From NCBI GenBank assembly GCA_902765225.1, contig CACWYV010000002.1, positions 66,697 to 130,696 of the forward strand: DNA of 64,000 nucleotides, read 5' to 3'. The notes under the pieces are model-generated. The model was not told the origin of the DNA. It was given only the letters and a program-made list of their open reading frames with translations, and did not search any database. Each line of letters opens with the position of its first letter. The stretch's first letter is position 1. The position numbers and the translations under genes are program-made. Positions 16,537 through 26,094 of the stretch are shown piece after piece. This DNA is from Candidatus Avelusimicrobium intestinale. GTDB taxonomy: Bacteria > Elusimicrobiota > Elusimicrobia > Elusimicrobiales > Elusimicrobiaceae.

Positions 16537-17067
16537 ATGTTGAAACATTTATTCAGTTTTTCTTCCCGCGCCAACCGGACAGAATTTCTATTTTGGAGTT
16601 TAATCCTCGCTATTGTTTCTTTAGTATCCTACCCTCTTTTTGATAATTACAATTCGTATATTGTGTGGATATTTCATGCTTTGATGTCTTTGACAACGCT
16701 CTGGTTTTGGTACGCTTTATGTGTACGCCGATTCCATGATTGCAATTATTCCGGGTGGTGGGTATTGATATTTTTTCTGTGTCGTGGTATTTCTTTCGCT
16801 TTTTCTGCAGGTTCTGGCGTGTGGATGGTAGATATAGCATTTGTTTTAGTCAATGGAACACCCGGAGAAAATCGCTTTGGCACATATACAAAATATTACT
16901 ACCCTGCTTGGATGGAAAAGAAAGTTATATGGACAATTGGTTTGATAATGTGGATTATATTATCGACTGCAAGTAATATGATGTCTTACTCTGCGCACCA
17001 CAAACAAATACCGCAGCAGCAACAACAAATACAGCTTACAGTTCCAACTCAACAAAACCCATTTTAG
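16537..17067 (+). CDS. DUF805-family inner membrane protein
   Basis: This 176-residue protein has the DUF805 hallmarks: SRANRTEFLFWSLIL near the N-terminus and CVRRFHDCNYSGWWVLIFF in the middle, matching the family's RR-HD-SGWW pattern. About four membrane helices are visible. The C-terminus is Gln/Pro-rich and likely soluble. AAAAGGAG lies 7 bases before the ATG. The function of the family is not established. It precedes tyrS by 9 bases and may be co-transcribed with it. Confidence 0.8.
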   Translation: MLKHLFSFSSRANRTEFLFWSLILAIVSLVSYPLFDNYNSYIVWIFHALMSLTTLWFWYALCVRRFHDCNYSGWWVLIFFLCRGISFAFSAGSGVWMVDIAFVLVNGTPGENRFGTYTKYYYPAWMEKKVIWTIGLIMWIILSTASNMMSYSAHHKQIPQQQQQIQLTVPTQQNPF

Positions 17068-17076
17068 GAGTTTTTT

Positions 17077-18237
17077 ATGACAATTGATGAACAAATTTCT
17101 TTTTTAACACGCGGATGCGTGGATATAGTTTCCAAGGCGGACCTCGCCAAAAAATTGGAAAGCGGCAAAACGCTGCTCGTAAAACTCGGTTGCGACCCAA
17201 CCAGTGCTGATTTGCATTTGGGCCACAGTGTGGCGCTGTCGCTCATGCGGCGGTTTCAGGACGCCGGGCATAAAGCCGTGCTTGTCATTGGCGACTTTAC
17301 GGCCGCCATCGGCGACCCGTCCGGCCGTGATTCTACCCGGCCTGTACTCGGACGGGAACAAATTCTCCAAAATGCTAAAACATATACGGAACAGGCTTTC
17401 AAGGTTTTAGACCCTGCCAAAACGGAAATCCGCTTCAACAGCCAGTGGTTAGATCCCTTTGTACACGGAACTGACCTGTTGCAAACACTGCAAAAAATCA
17501 CCGTCGCTCAAGTATTGGAGCGCGACGATTTCAAAAAACGTCTGGCCGCGGGAAACCCCATTAGCATGTTGGAAGTCTTGTACAGTTTATTTCAAGGGCA
17601 GGATTCCGTTGCGTTGAAAGCCGACATAGAATTGGGCGGCACAGACCAAATTTTCAACCTGCTCGTCGGCAGGCAATTGCAAAAAAACAACGGCCAAGAG
17701 CCGCAAGTGGCCCTCACCGTACCACTATTGGTGGGATTAGACGGCGTGAAAAAAATGTCCAAATCGTACGGCAATTACGTGGGGCTTAATGATGAACCCC
17801 ATGATATGTTTGGCAAACTAATGTCTATCCCCGACGAACTGATGCCCATGTACTACGAATTGCTGACCAACGAAAACGTGGCCGACATCAAAGCCATGCA
17901 CCCCATGGCCGCCAAGAAAAAACTGGCCGGGATTTTAGTGGCCCGTTTCCACGGGGAACAAGCCGCCCAAGCCGCGTTGGCTCATTTTGAACAGGTGTTC
18001 TCCAAAAAGGAACTCCCCGACGATATCCCCCCTTTCACTCCGGAACCGGGAGCCACCTTATCGGCGGTGTTGTTTGCTGCCGGAGCCGCCGCCAGCAAAA
18101 ACAAAGCGCGCGGACTGATTGAGCAGGGGGCTGTACGTTTAAACGGTCAACGGTTGGCGCAAGACGGACCCTTTACGTTTGAAAACGGAGACGTACTACA
18201 AGCCGGTAAACGGCACTTTATCAAACTGGTTAAATAA
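17077..18237 (+). CDS. tyrS: Tyrosyl-tRNA synthetase
   Basis: This 386-residue class I aminoacyl-tRNA synthetase charges tRNA-Tyr. HLGH (47-50) and KMSKS (226-230) are both present, as are the tyrosine-site segments GDFTAAIGDPSG and GGTDQ. An S4-type RNA-binding domain occupies the C-terminus (about residues 320-386, with KARGLIEQGAVRLNGQ). It is of the TyrS type with HxGH and an S4 domain as in many non-enteric bacteria. AGGAG lies 6 bases before the ATG. The next gene, mltG, begins one base after its stop. Confidence 0.96.
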   Translation: MTIDEQISFLTRGCVDIVSKADLAKKLESGKTLLVKLGCDPTSADLHLGHSVALSLMRRFQDAGHKAVLVIGDFTAAIGDPSGRDSTRPVLGREQILQNAKTYTEQAFKVLDPAKTEIRFNSQWLDPFVHGTDLLQTLQKITVAQVLERDDFKKRLAAGNPISMLEVLYSLFQGQDSVALKADIELGGTDQIFNLLVGRQLQKNNGQEPQVALTVPLLVGLDGVKKMSKSYGNYVGLNDEPHDMFGKLMSIPDELMPMYYELLTNENVADIKAMHPMAAKKKLAGILVARFHGEQAAQAALAHFEQVFSKKELPDDIPPFTPEPGATLSAVLFAAGAAASKNKARGLIEQGAVRLNGQRLAQDGPFTFENGDVLQAGKRHFIKLVK

Positions 18238-18238
18238 C

Positions 18239-19183
18239 ATGAAAAAAGGGATTGGGATACTTTTACTGATAGGCCTTATTTGGGGCATTTCGTACTACAG
18301 AAACGATGGAAAAGGCCGCCCGGTACTGGTGACTATCGCGCCGGGCCAAAGCGGCTCGTCCGCAGCCAAACAACTCAAGAGCCGGGGTATTATCCGCAGT
18401 CAGAGTCTTTTTAAATTGGCCCTTAAATTAAACGGCGGGTTGCCGGCGGGCTCTTTTGATTTGCGGCCCAAAATGTCGGAATTCCAAGCCCTCAAATGCA
18501 TGAAAGACGGCCGTTGCACCCACTACGAAAAAATTACTTTTTTGGAAGGTTGGCGCAGCGAAGAAATGGCCGAAGAATTGGCTTCACACAGCATTACGGA
18601 CGGGAACGAATTTTTACGTATGGTAAGGCAACAAAAACTGGAAGGACACCTCTTTCCGTCCACTTATTTGTTTACGCTGAATATGCCCGCCAAAAAAGTA
18701 GTACAGGAAATGACTGCCCAGTACGAAAAAAATATACGCCCGTTATTTACGCAATATCCCTCTAAACTCACCGAACAACAAGTGCTTACCTTGGCCTCTA
18801 TTGTAGAGCGCGAGGCCGTATTGGCCGACGAAAAGCCCAAAATTGCCGCCGTGTACCTCAACCGGTTTGAAATCGGCAAGCGTTTAGAAGCCGATCCCAC
18901 CGTCCAGTACGCGTTGGGATATGATTTGGGCTCCAACCGTTATTGGAAAAAACGGTTATTGTTTAAAGATTTAAAGATTGATTCACCGTACAATACGTAC
19001 CGCCGTTCTGGTTTACCGCCGGGGCCTATTTGCAACCCCAGTGCGGCCTCTGTCCAAGCCGTGTTACGGCCGACTCCTAATTTTAACGCGTTATATTTTG
19101 TGGCCGATTCGGGCGGACGGCACGTATTTGCCCGCCATTACGACGAGCATCAACGCAACATTAAGCGCATCCGCGGTCAATAG
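18239..19183 (+). CDS. mltG: Endolytic murein transglycosylase MltG
   Basis: This 314-residue protein cleaves nascent peptidoglycan glycan strands in the periplasm. One N-terminal membrane helix (residues 5-20) anchors it. A LysM-like/YceG N-domain is followed by EGWRSEEMAEEL and the catalytic segment LASIVEREA, whose Glu is the general acid. The C-terminal YNTYRRSGLPPGPICNPS motif is diagnostic of MltG/YceG. The ATG lies one base after the tyrS stop, so translation is probably coupled. A perfect 32-base palindromic terminator follows. Confidence 0.95.
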   Translation: MKKGIGILLLIGLIWGISYYRNDGKGRPVLVTIAPGQSGSSAAKQLKSRGIIRSQSLFKLALKLNGGLPAGSFDLRPKMSEFQALKCMKDGRCTHYEKITFLEGWRSEEMAEELASHSITDGNEFLRMVRQQKLEGHLFPSTYLFTLNMPAKKVVQEMTAQYEKNIRPLFTQYPSKLTEQQVLTLASIVEREAVLADEKPKIAAVYLNRFEIGKRLEADPTVQYALGYDLGSNRYWKKRLLFKDLKIDSPYNTYRRSGLPPGPICNPSAASVQAVLRPTPNFNALYFVADSGGRHVFARHYDEHQRNIKRIRGQ

Positions 19184-19197
19184 GCCCGCCTAATAAA

Positions 19198-19247
19198 AAG
19201 ATTCCGTACCCAAATGATGTCATTCTCCGCACTTGATGCGGAATCTT
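19198..19247. repeat. REP-like palindromic unit
   Basis: AAGATTCCG (19198-19206) and CGGAATCTT (19239-19247) are inverted copies. The right half also contains CCGC-ACTTGAT-GCGG. Sequences of the form CATTCTCCGCACTTGATGCGG occur as dispersed extragenic palindromes in many bacteria. No transposase is nearby. Confidence 0.5.
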
Positions 19248-19301
19248 TCCTCTTGTACAAAACGAAAGAAACGACGAGGACCAGAAATCCAAACTTACCA
19301 A

Positions 19302-19333
19302 AAGAAAACCCCGGTTTAAACCGGGGTTTTCTT
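19302..19333. terminator. Bidirectional terminator between mltG and the autotransporter
   Basis: A perfect 32-base palindrome (AAGAAAACCCCGGTTT and its complement) with A-rich and T-rich flanks lies between two convergent genes and can stop transcription in both directions. Confidence 0.9.
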
Positions 19334-19349
19334 CTCTATCAAAAACTTC

Positions 19350-22300
19350 TTAGAATTGGAACGAGATGTTAATCTCACCACCAAAGCCGCGCCGTTTACC
19401 CACTTGCCCGTAAACCACTAACTGAGACAAGATCGGCAAGGGCAGTTCTTCGTTCTGGTATTTCAAGCCCACTTGCCCGCGGCCGCTGAGCCCTTTGAGC
19501 GAGGCGTCGTCGTTGCTTATGTCCAGCACTTGTACTTTAGATGCTCCAGCAAACTCGTACAAGACGGATGCACCCAACGACGGAACTAGCCCACTGAACA
19601 TCCAATCTTCAAAGGCCACTTCCGTACCGGCACGCAAGGTTAAGCTCTGCATGGCTTCATATTTGATATTTTGGCCCAAACTGTCGGTCATGCTGTCTTT
19701 CGCTTTGCGGAACGCATTCAGCCGGGCGAAGATTTCCCAGTTTTGCAGCGGTTGTTCTACGATACCACCCATAAAGCCGTAATACATACCTTTAGCACGC
19801 AACGTGGATAGTAATTCGGCCGAGTTGAAATCTGCCTTCAAATAGCCGACTTCCACGTCCCCTTCCAAGCGGCCGGTATCGCTGTAGTGATAGGATACCA
19901 TCAACCCGCCGCCAAAGGCATTGGCAGAACCGTCGGCCTTAATCGGGTACGTTTCGTAAGAACCGTGGACATATTTGGCAAAGAGTCCCATCATAAAGTC
20001 AGGCGCCAATTTTTTCCACCAACCGGCTTGTACCAAGGCGGAATTTAAGTCAAATCCGCTACCGGTTTCGTAACGTGTTTTGTGGTAACCGCTGTTGATA
20101 AACGTGTTACTTTCGGCATCCGCCGTCCAGGCGTCTTGGAAAGCCGTGCTTAACATATCCGGTCCTTCGGACACAAGCGCCAAACCAACAATCGGTAACG
20201 AACCATAAACTTCCGCGTTATTTTGGTCCTTGTAGCCACTCATTACCCAACCGATAGTCGAATTGTCCACCTTGACAGGTGTCAAATCGTAAGTAAACAA
20301 GCCAACTCTCTTTTGTGCCAAGCCAAGGGAGTTATCAAAAACCTCGGTCCGTTCACCATTTTGCAAAAGGGTCAAGTCAGCCGCTGTTTGCGTGCGGATA
20401 ATTTCCGTACCGGCATTTTCCCGACCCATAGCCGACGGGTCCATCGTCACCAACGCTTCCACTCCGTTAAAATCAAAGTTGATACGGGTATCCCAATCGG
20501 CATTAATTTGCCAGGTGGGGTTAAAACCTCCGAACTGGCCCTTGCTGTGATAGGTCACAAAAGAGCCGTTATTCCCAACCCGGTCAAAAATTAAGTGGTT
20601 GGTTTTCAGTCCTAGCTCGTCATTGAACACAGCATTACCACCAAACAATAGCGCATCATTTGCCAAGGTAGCATTCCCTCGCAGAATCACGGTATTGTTC
20701 CCCGTAATAGCATTGGTTGTTTTCAGATCGGCTCCCACTACGTATCCTGCATAGAGCGTACCATCAAAATGGGAATTTTCCAATACAATGGTGTTGTTGC
20801 TGGCCGAGTACACATCATCCAACGGTTCGGGTGTTTCTGAACTACTATCCGCAATCACTTCCGCGCAGGAAGAGCCATCCGTTCCACAATCAAACACTGT
20901 TGTGTAAATAGTATTTCCATCCTTATATACGTGCGTCTGCGTAAAATGGGTTTCCGTCCCGGAGGCCGTTTCCACATCTTTGGTTCCCCACGTGTAGTAA
21001 TTGATTTCCTTCATCTCTCCGGCAATACCGCCAAAGATGTTAGCCGTTACGCTGGAATTAGCAATGTGGATGGTGTTACCATCTGCATTGGTACCGCCGT
21101 TGGCCCAAATTTCTTCTGCGGGAACGCTACCCGTAATTAACTCCCCAGTATCCGAACTAAATTGCGGGCCCGTTTCCAACGAGGTATCTATCTGGCGGGT
21201 ATAGTCAAACGCCGCACCACCGTATATAAACCCTAAATTGGTTTTCAATGTACCGGGATCAGATACTACTGTTTCATCATAATCCAAAGAAAAGCCATGT
21301 GGAGTCGGTTCCCTGATAGGAACAGGAACCGTAAACAAATTCTGGTTTTGCAAGCTGGCTATATCAAGCTGTACATTCTTAAATTCATCTTCTTCATTCT
21401 CGGCTCGTGTCCAAAGCTTGCTTTGAAAACTATTCCCCATCCCACGCGCAACAGTCAAATTAGTTATTTCTTCTAACAGGACCGTATTGTCATTAGACAC
21501 CCCAGCCCAGTTCAACCCGGCTCCGATTTCGTCCAGGTTTAACGGATTGTTAAAGTGGCCTAAATATAATTCGTTTCCGGACATCTGTGCGTTGATAGGG
21601 GTGCCCTTCAACACCAATAAACCGTCCTTGGCCGCTTGTAAACGTCCCCCGCTTACAGAAGAATTGTCTATGTACACGCTGTTATTATACGCGTTAACAG
21701 AATACCCTTCTGCGCCATACACGGAACCAACTACCACAGAAAGATTAGACAAAACTACAGTATTATTCGTAACAGAACCGGTGGCCACGGATCCCTGATA
21801 AACCGTCCACCCGGGAACCCCACCGTATATATCCCCGTACACGGTAGAATGGTCCACATTAACTGTATTACCCGTTGAATGCTCACCGCCATATCCTCCT
21901 ACCACTCCCTTGCTGTGGTAGTGATCCACGTCCGAATCAGCAACCGTAATAAGCGAATTGTTGGTAATGTTAACCGTGTTGTAATTAGCCGTTATAGAAA
22001 TAGGTACTATCGGCACACCGTCTTCATAGTCGCTATCCTTTATCAAAAAGTTTTTGGCATAACCGCCATAGACACCGCTTGTAACCGTAGAGCCGTCAAT
22101 ATTCACTGTGTTATAATCTGCATGGCCATTGGCGTAGTTGGTAAACCCACCTATTACATATCCCCCTGCGCCAAAGTAAACTGTTCTATTGGTCCCTTCA
22201 ACTATCTGTTCTGTCGTCCCCACCATTGGAGATTCGGAAATATAGGAACCATTTAAAATATTAACCGTGTTATAATTGGCCGTACCGGAACTCAAACGCA

Positions 22301-22721
22301 AATCCAATTCCCTAAGCAGTGCCGCACCGCCGATAGCCGTGCGGGCCGTGACGGAAGAGTTATCAATCGTCAACGTGTTACCGTTAGCAAATGCATCATA
22401 CACCGCACCGCCGGCCACAAAATCTCCGCCGCTGTGCCAAAGACTTGCGTAGTTCGTCGGGGCAACCGTCAACATACTGCCATCCGTACTGCGGATAGTC
22501 AGCGAGTTGTTGTTCGCATTCCCAAACAAACTCCCACCGCCGATCAAGTACCCTAAACCATTGTAGTCGTGATCAAGTACGCGGATTTGACTACCGAGAT
22601 TGTCAAGATTCCAGTTAGGCGCCAAAGGATTTTGCGACCACCCAACTGAAACGAAAGAAAGAATAAAACACAAAGTAAGACCAAGAGAACTGATGTACTG
22701 CAACACACGGTTTTTTGTCAT
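19350..22721 (-). CDS. Autotransporter-type surface protein
   Basis: This 1123-residue protein has a signal peptide (residues 1-29). A long passenger follows with many repeats of the type NTVNI/NTV-L preceded by YN, each about 25-50 residues apart, as expected of a right-handed beta-helix. The last 270 residues or so resemble a type V autotransporter barrel: alternating aromatic strands, VGYLKADFNS, VGLKYQNEELPL and a final strand ending in Phe (GGEINISFQF). It would be exported through Sec and its passenger displayed at the cell surface. GGGAG lies 9 bases before the ATG. Passenger function is unknown; adhesion is a guess. It is probably a monocistronic gene. Confidence 0.85.
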   Translation of the reverse strand: MTKNRVLQYISSLGLTLCFILSFVSVGWSQNPLAPNWNLDNLGSQIRVLDHDYNGLGYLIGGGSLFGNANNNSLTIRSTDGSMLTVAPTNYASLWHSGGDFVAGGAVYDAFANGNTLTIDNSSVTARTAIGGAALLRELDLRLSSGTANYNTVNILNGSYISESPMVGTTEQIVEGTNRTVYFGAGGYVIGGFTNYANGHADYNTVNIDGSTVTSGVYGGYAKNFLIKDSDYEDGVPIVPISITANYNTVNITNNSLITVADSDVDHYHSKGVVGGYGGEHSTGNTVNVDHSTVYGDIYGGVPGWTVYQGSVATGSVTNNTVVLSNLSVVVGSVYGAEGYSVNAYNNSVYIDNSSVSGGRLQAAKDGLLVLKGTPINAQMSGNELYLGHFNNPLNLDEIGAGLNWAGVSNDNTVLLEEITNLTVARGMGNSFQSKLWTRAENEEDEFKNVQLDIASLQNQNLFTVPVPIREPTPHGFSLDYDETVVSDPGTLKTNLGFIYGGAAFDYTRQIDTSLETGPQFSSDTGELITGSVPAEEIWANGGTNADGNTIHIANSSVTANIFGGIAGEMKEINYYTWGTKDVETASGTETHFTQTHVYKDGNTIYTTVFDCGTDGSSCAEVIADSSSETPEPLDDVYSASNNTIVLENSHFDGTLYAGYVVGADLKTTNAITGNNTVILRGNATLANDALLFGGNAVFNDELGLKTNHLIFDRVGNNGSFVTYHSKGQFGGFNPTWQINADWDTRINFDFNGVEALVTMDPSAMGRENAGTEIIRTQTAADLTLLQNGERTEVFDNSLGLAQKRVGLFTYDLTPVKVDNSTIGWVMSGYKDQNNAEVYGSLPIVGLALVSEGPDMLSTAFQDAWTADAESNTFINSGYHKTRYETGSGFDLNSALVQAGWWKKLAPDFMMGLFAKYVHGSYETYPIKADGSANAFGGGLMVSYHYSDTGRLEGDVEVGYLKADFNSAELLSTLRAKGMYYGFMGGIVEQPLQNWEIFARLNAFRKAKDSMTDSLGQNIKYEAMQSLTLRAGTEVAFEDWMFSGLVPSLGASVLYEFAGASKVQVLDISNDDASLKGLSGRGQVGLKYQNEELPLPILSQLVVYGQVGKRRGFGGEINISFQF

Positions 22722-22746
22722 CTGTTCGTGCTCCCAAAATAAGTGA

Positions 22747-22775
22747 TTTGATACTTATGTATTTACTGTATCAAA
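22747..22775. repeat. Inverted repeat upstream of the autotransporter
   Basis: TTTGATAC (22747-22754) and GTATCAAA (22768-22775) are perfect inverted copies 13 bases apart, just before the autotransporter start and just after the methyltransferase stop. It may be an operator. Confidence 0.35.
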
Positions 22776-22785
22776 AAAACAAGGG

Positions 22786-24852
22786 CTAGTCAACAAAAGT
22801 TTTTAGGGTAGCAGCCCGTGTTTCCGGGGCAGAAAAACCGAACAAGATACAAACCAGCCGGTCTATTTGTTGTTGCAGGTGAGTAACCAACCGCTTGTTC
22901 CGACGGCGCTTGGCCTCGTAAATGCGTTGGGCCAACCGTTCCAGCCGGTGCTGAATGGCGGGCGGAGCCACCGGGATGGGGATTTCCCGCAGCGGGGCGG
23001 AATATAACTCCAAGAGACGGCCTTTTCGTTTGCCTTTGTAACACAACCACGCATAATACGGGGCAGAATTGAGCAAGGCCAGTAAGTACCACAACGTAAA
23101 CGGCTGACGGGGCGAAGCAATAAAATAGACATCGGAACTGGCATACCACGAACCATCACTATACGCAAACGTATTGGACAACGTCCGGTGCGGAACAACT
23201 ATTTTTTCCGCCTCAAAATTCATCCGCCGCCGCACTGAACCAAACCAGTATTTCCCTTGGGCCAATTGCTTATCAATGCCATTATTGTTTTGTTTACGGG
23301 CTAATAATTCTTCTTTAAATTGCGCCAGATGTGCCAGTAAGTGTTCATAACGAGAAAAATCAGTATTGCGGTCGTTGGGATAAAAGAAATCAATTAAGTA
23401 CAAGTGTGGTTTGGCGGCGGCTACATAAGAAGAAATATCGGAGTTTTTAAAAAAAGGTTTTACCTTTTTTCGCTCAGCCGCGTTGAGGGCAAGCGTTTGT
23501 TTTTCTTCCGAGGTCAAAATAAAAGCCCGGTCGCACCCCGTCATAAGTCCGTTGGAAATTTGCGCCACATCCGCCAAACGGTAAGATACACCTGCCATTT
23601 TGTGTAGAGCCGTTTGTAAATCAGCCGTCTGCGGGTGCGTGTTTAAAAATAAATCCCGTCCCCCAAATAATTCGTCCTGCGTACACGTTCCGCCGCAAGT
23701 GTAACACGGGCGTGATGCGTCCTTGCCGGGAGAAAACACCGTTATCAAATTGTGCTGGCCTTTTGCCCGCCGGAACAATTTTTCCTCACCGAAATCAACT
23801 AACCGCAGCACACAGGCTGTTTCGTGCAAACGCTTGCGCAACGTATAGGCACCGGCAGCCTGGGCAAAATAAGACGTCGTCAATAATCCCGCTACACCCG
23901 ACGGCTTTACAATTTCAAAAGCCAAATGGAAAAACAAATATAACAAATCACTTTTAGGAGCCAACCACGGTGCCCAGCGCGGATTTTGGCGAAGCACGGT
24001 AAAAATTTCCTTGTGATTTTTCTGGCCGACATACGGCGGATTGGCCAAGTAAATATCAAAGCCGCCGCGGGCAAAAACTTCGGGACATTTTTTCCACCAC
24101 ACCGGATGCGGATAACCGCTCAATGCATCTAACACAAAAAAATGCTCCCCTACTACGGGCCGAGAAACACCGTGTGCCCGCAACGTCAAGATCATCCGCA
24201 AACGCATATCCGCTACGGCTTGCGGGTTAATATCGGCCGCGTATAAATTGCGGGCCGCGAGGTCTTGGAGTAACTGTGCATAGTTCAGGGACGGATTTAA
24301 TCTGCGCCGAAATTCCGCCAATTCTAACCAAAACGGAATCAACAGCCCTCCCGCCCCGCACGCAGGATCACACACCGTCACGCGCGCAAGGGCTCTATCG
24401 GCTTGAGAACGCTTTTCAGCAGGAATTTGCGCCGGATCCGGTTGTGTGGCCGTTGGCGGCAACCATTGTTGCCGTTGCAACCACACCCGTAACGTTTCCC
24501 GGGCTAAACGTCGGGCAGTATCAAACGGTGTATAAAAAATACCGCGGGATGCGGCATTTTCCGTATTTTCATACTCCCCAATGTGCCCTATCATTTCCGG
24601 CGTCAAAGCCCCATCCGTTCCTTCTTTCCCGACGGGAATATCAGTCAAAACAGCTTGCAACGCCCGACTCACGCGGGAAGATAACGAAGGATGTGTTGAG
24701 AAAAAGGACCCTAAAGAAGTTATATCCGTGTCCGGCGCAGACGTCTGCAGCCAGGTGCGTACTACCGCCCGGCGCAGTACAGAACCGGCCTCTTGCCGCG
24801 TGAACCGGGCGGGCTCCAAAACACGCTGCAAACGAGCCATCAACCGGTGCAT
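22786..24852 (-). CDS. Eco57I-type adenine-specific DNA methyltransferase, no nuclease seen
   Basis: This 688-residue protein has S-adenosylmethionine motif I (CDPACGAGGLL, residues 161-171) and the catalytic NPPY (271-274) of N6-adenine methyltransferases, in the Eco57I arrangement. The C-terminal half (about 420-688) is a TaqI-like target-recognition domain, ending in a basic coiled region (RIYEAKRRRNKR). Residues 1-130 are helical with no PD-ExK nuclease motif, and no restriction gene lies nearby, so it looks like a solo methyltransferase. A Cys-rich CYTCGGTC is odd. It follows the ChaN-like gene by 6 bases, which suggests co-transcription. Confidence 0.85.
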   Translation of the reverse strand: MHRLMARLQRVLEPARFTRQEAGSVLRRAVVRTWLQTSAPDTDITSLGSFFSTHPSLSSRVSRALQAVLTDIPVGKEGTDGALTPEMIGHIGEYENTENAASRGIFYTPFDTARRLARETLRVWLQRQQWLPPTATQPDPAQIPAEKRSQADRALARVTVCDPACGAGGLLIPFWLELAEFRRRLNPSLNYAQLLQDLAARNLYAADINPQAVADMRLRMILTLRAHGVSRPVVGEHFFVLDALSGYPHPVWWKKCPEVFARGGFDIYLANPPYVGQKNHKEIFTVLRQNPRWAPWLAPKSDLLYLFFHLAFEIVKPSGVAGLLTTSYFAQAAGAYTLRKRLHETACVLRLVDFGEEKLFRRAKGQHNLITVFSPGKDASRPCYTCGGTCTQDELFGGRDLFLNTHPQTADLQTALHKMAGVSYRLADVAQISNGLMTGCDRAFILTSEEKQTLALNAAERKKVKPFFKNSDISSYVAAAKPHLYLIDFFYPNDRNTDFSRYEHLLAHLAQFKEELLARKQNNNGIDKQLAQGKYWFGSVRRRMNFEAEKIVVPHRTLSNTFAYSDGSWYASSDVYFIASPRQPFTLWYLLALLNSAPYYAWLCYKGKRKGRLLELYSAPLREIPIPVAPPAIQHRLERLAQRIYEAKRRRNKRLVTHLQQQIDRLVCILFGFSAPETRAATLKTFVD

Positions 24853-24858
24853 AGCGGG

Positions 24859-26094
24859 TTACTCTCCGGTCAGATTCACCTGTGGGGGAAAATCAAATAT
24901 TGTATTGTTTGCCCACTCAAACGTCTGAGGCAACCGCGGAACTTTTAGTTGCACATCAAACCCGGCCAGCCGGGTAAGTTCCGGGTCATTAAATTGGAGA
25001 ATTCTATCGTCGGCAAACATTCCAAAGGTACTCGTATCAAAAGGGGAAGACTCTGTGGTTGCCCACCCATTTCCTCCCGTCAAATATGTGGGATACATCA
25101 TAACGACAAACGGGTTCAATTCGCTCAATTGGTTCCCCAAGGAATACGGCCAATCGTATCCCATATGCGCTTCTCCTCCGTAAACAACGATAAGTGCATC
25201 CGGAACATTTTCGTGTGCATTTAAAATCAACTCCATCCAACGCGCATTCCGCAAGCGCATTCCCTCAAAACTGGACCACACATTACAATCTCCATCCGTT
25301 ACAACGGACACATTTTTCTGCACAAAATCGGGTTCCAAACCTACCACAGGTATCCCCATCAACCGGGCAATCTCCCAGGCGGGAAAGTAACTGGGATGCG
25401 GCAACGGAGCACGATGAGTTCCCATCCATATGGCTCGAGCGGGCAGAAACTCTGTTAGTAATATAATACTGCGAGTGGGATTGCGTTGCCGAATCTCCCG
25501 GAGTAATTTGACCACGTTGAGTGCGATTTCCGGATGGCCGTGCATTTCCCCTATGAGCAAAAAGCGAGTTTGCTGCGGAATCTGTTCCGCCAGCCAAGCC
25601 AAATCTTGGTCTTGCGGGTGGAAAATAGAAGTTTTAGCCCGGGAAAAATCGTACAGTCGGCCTTGAATCAACTCTTGCCGTTTCTGTATGACCGGCAGAA
25701 ATTGTGTACTGCGGCGGTTGATTTGCGATAAGAAATAAGGGGTTACCTGCTCATCCGTAAGAAAAGATTTGTTCGGGTATAATTCTGCCGCCGAGGATAC
25801 TTTCAGCAACTTATTCACATATTGAGAACTAATCGGCACCGCCAGACTGGTCAAAAACCGCCTCGCTAACGGATATTGCTGTTTGGCAAGTAAGGATTCC
25901 AGCCCGCTGCGTGCGGTACGCTCCGCCAGCGCACGGGCAATCTGGCCGGACATGGCCGCATCCAACGGTTGGCCCACTTTCAAAAGTTGCCGAAGTGAGG
26001 ACGACTGGGGCGGGATACCCGCTTGCAGGGTAACGGCAACCAACAGACAAATCACACATCCTATTCCCCGTTTCCAAATACGGTTTATGCTCAT
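24859..26094 (-). CDS. Secreted ChaN/EreA-like protein, copy 2
   Basis: This 411-residue protein starts at 26094, where the ATG overlaps the upstream stop (ATGA) and GAGGAGA precedes it; the longer frame is not needed. It has a signal peptide (residues 1-25). The core shows FLLIGEMHGHPE (GEMHGH at 182-187), LLTEFLPA, an ALIVVYGGEAHMGYD segment and LQFNDPELTRL near the end. GE-H and G-H histidine/glutamate motifs are typical of the ChaN, erythromycin esterase and TIKI superfamily of metal- or haem-binding proteins. The function is unknown. It is a tandem paralog of the next gene, with which it shares a common layout. Confidence 0.65.
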   Translation of the reverse strand: MSINRIWKRGIGCVICLLVAVTLQAGIPPQSSSLRQLLKVGQPLDAAMSGQIARALAERTARSGLESLLAKQQYPLARRFLTSLAVPISSQYVNKLLKVSSAAELYPNKSFLTDEQVTPYFLSQINRRSTQFLPVIQKRQELIQGRLYDFSRAKTSIFHPQDQDLAWLAEQIPQQTRFLLIGEMHGHPEIALNVVKLLREIRQRNPTRSIILLTEFLPARAIWMGTHRAPLPHPSYFPAWEIARLMGIPVVGLEPDFVQKNVSVVTDGDCNVWSSFEGMRLRNARWMELILNAHENVPDALIVVYGGEAHMGYDWPYSLGNQLSELNPFVVMMYPTYLTGGNGWATTESSPFDTSTFGMFADDRILQFNDPELTRLAGFDVQLKVPRLPQTFEWANNTIFDFPPQVNLTGE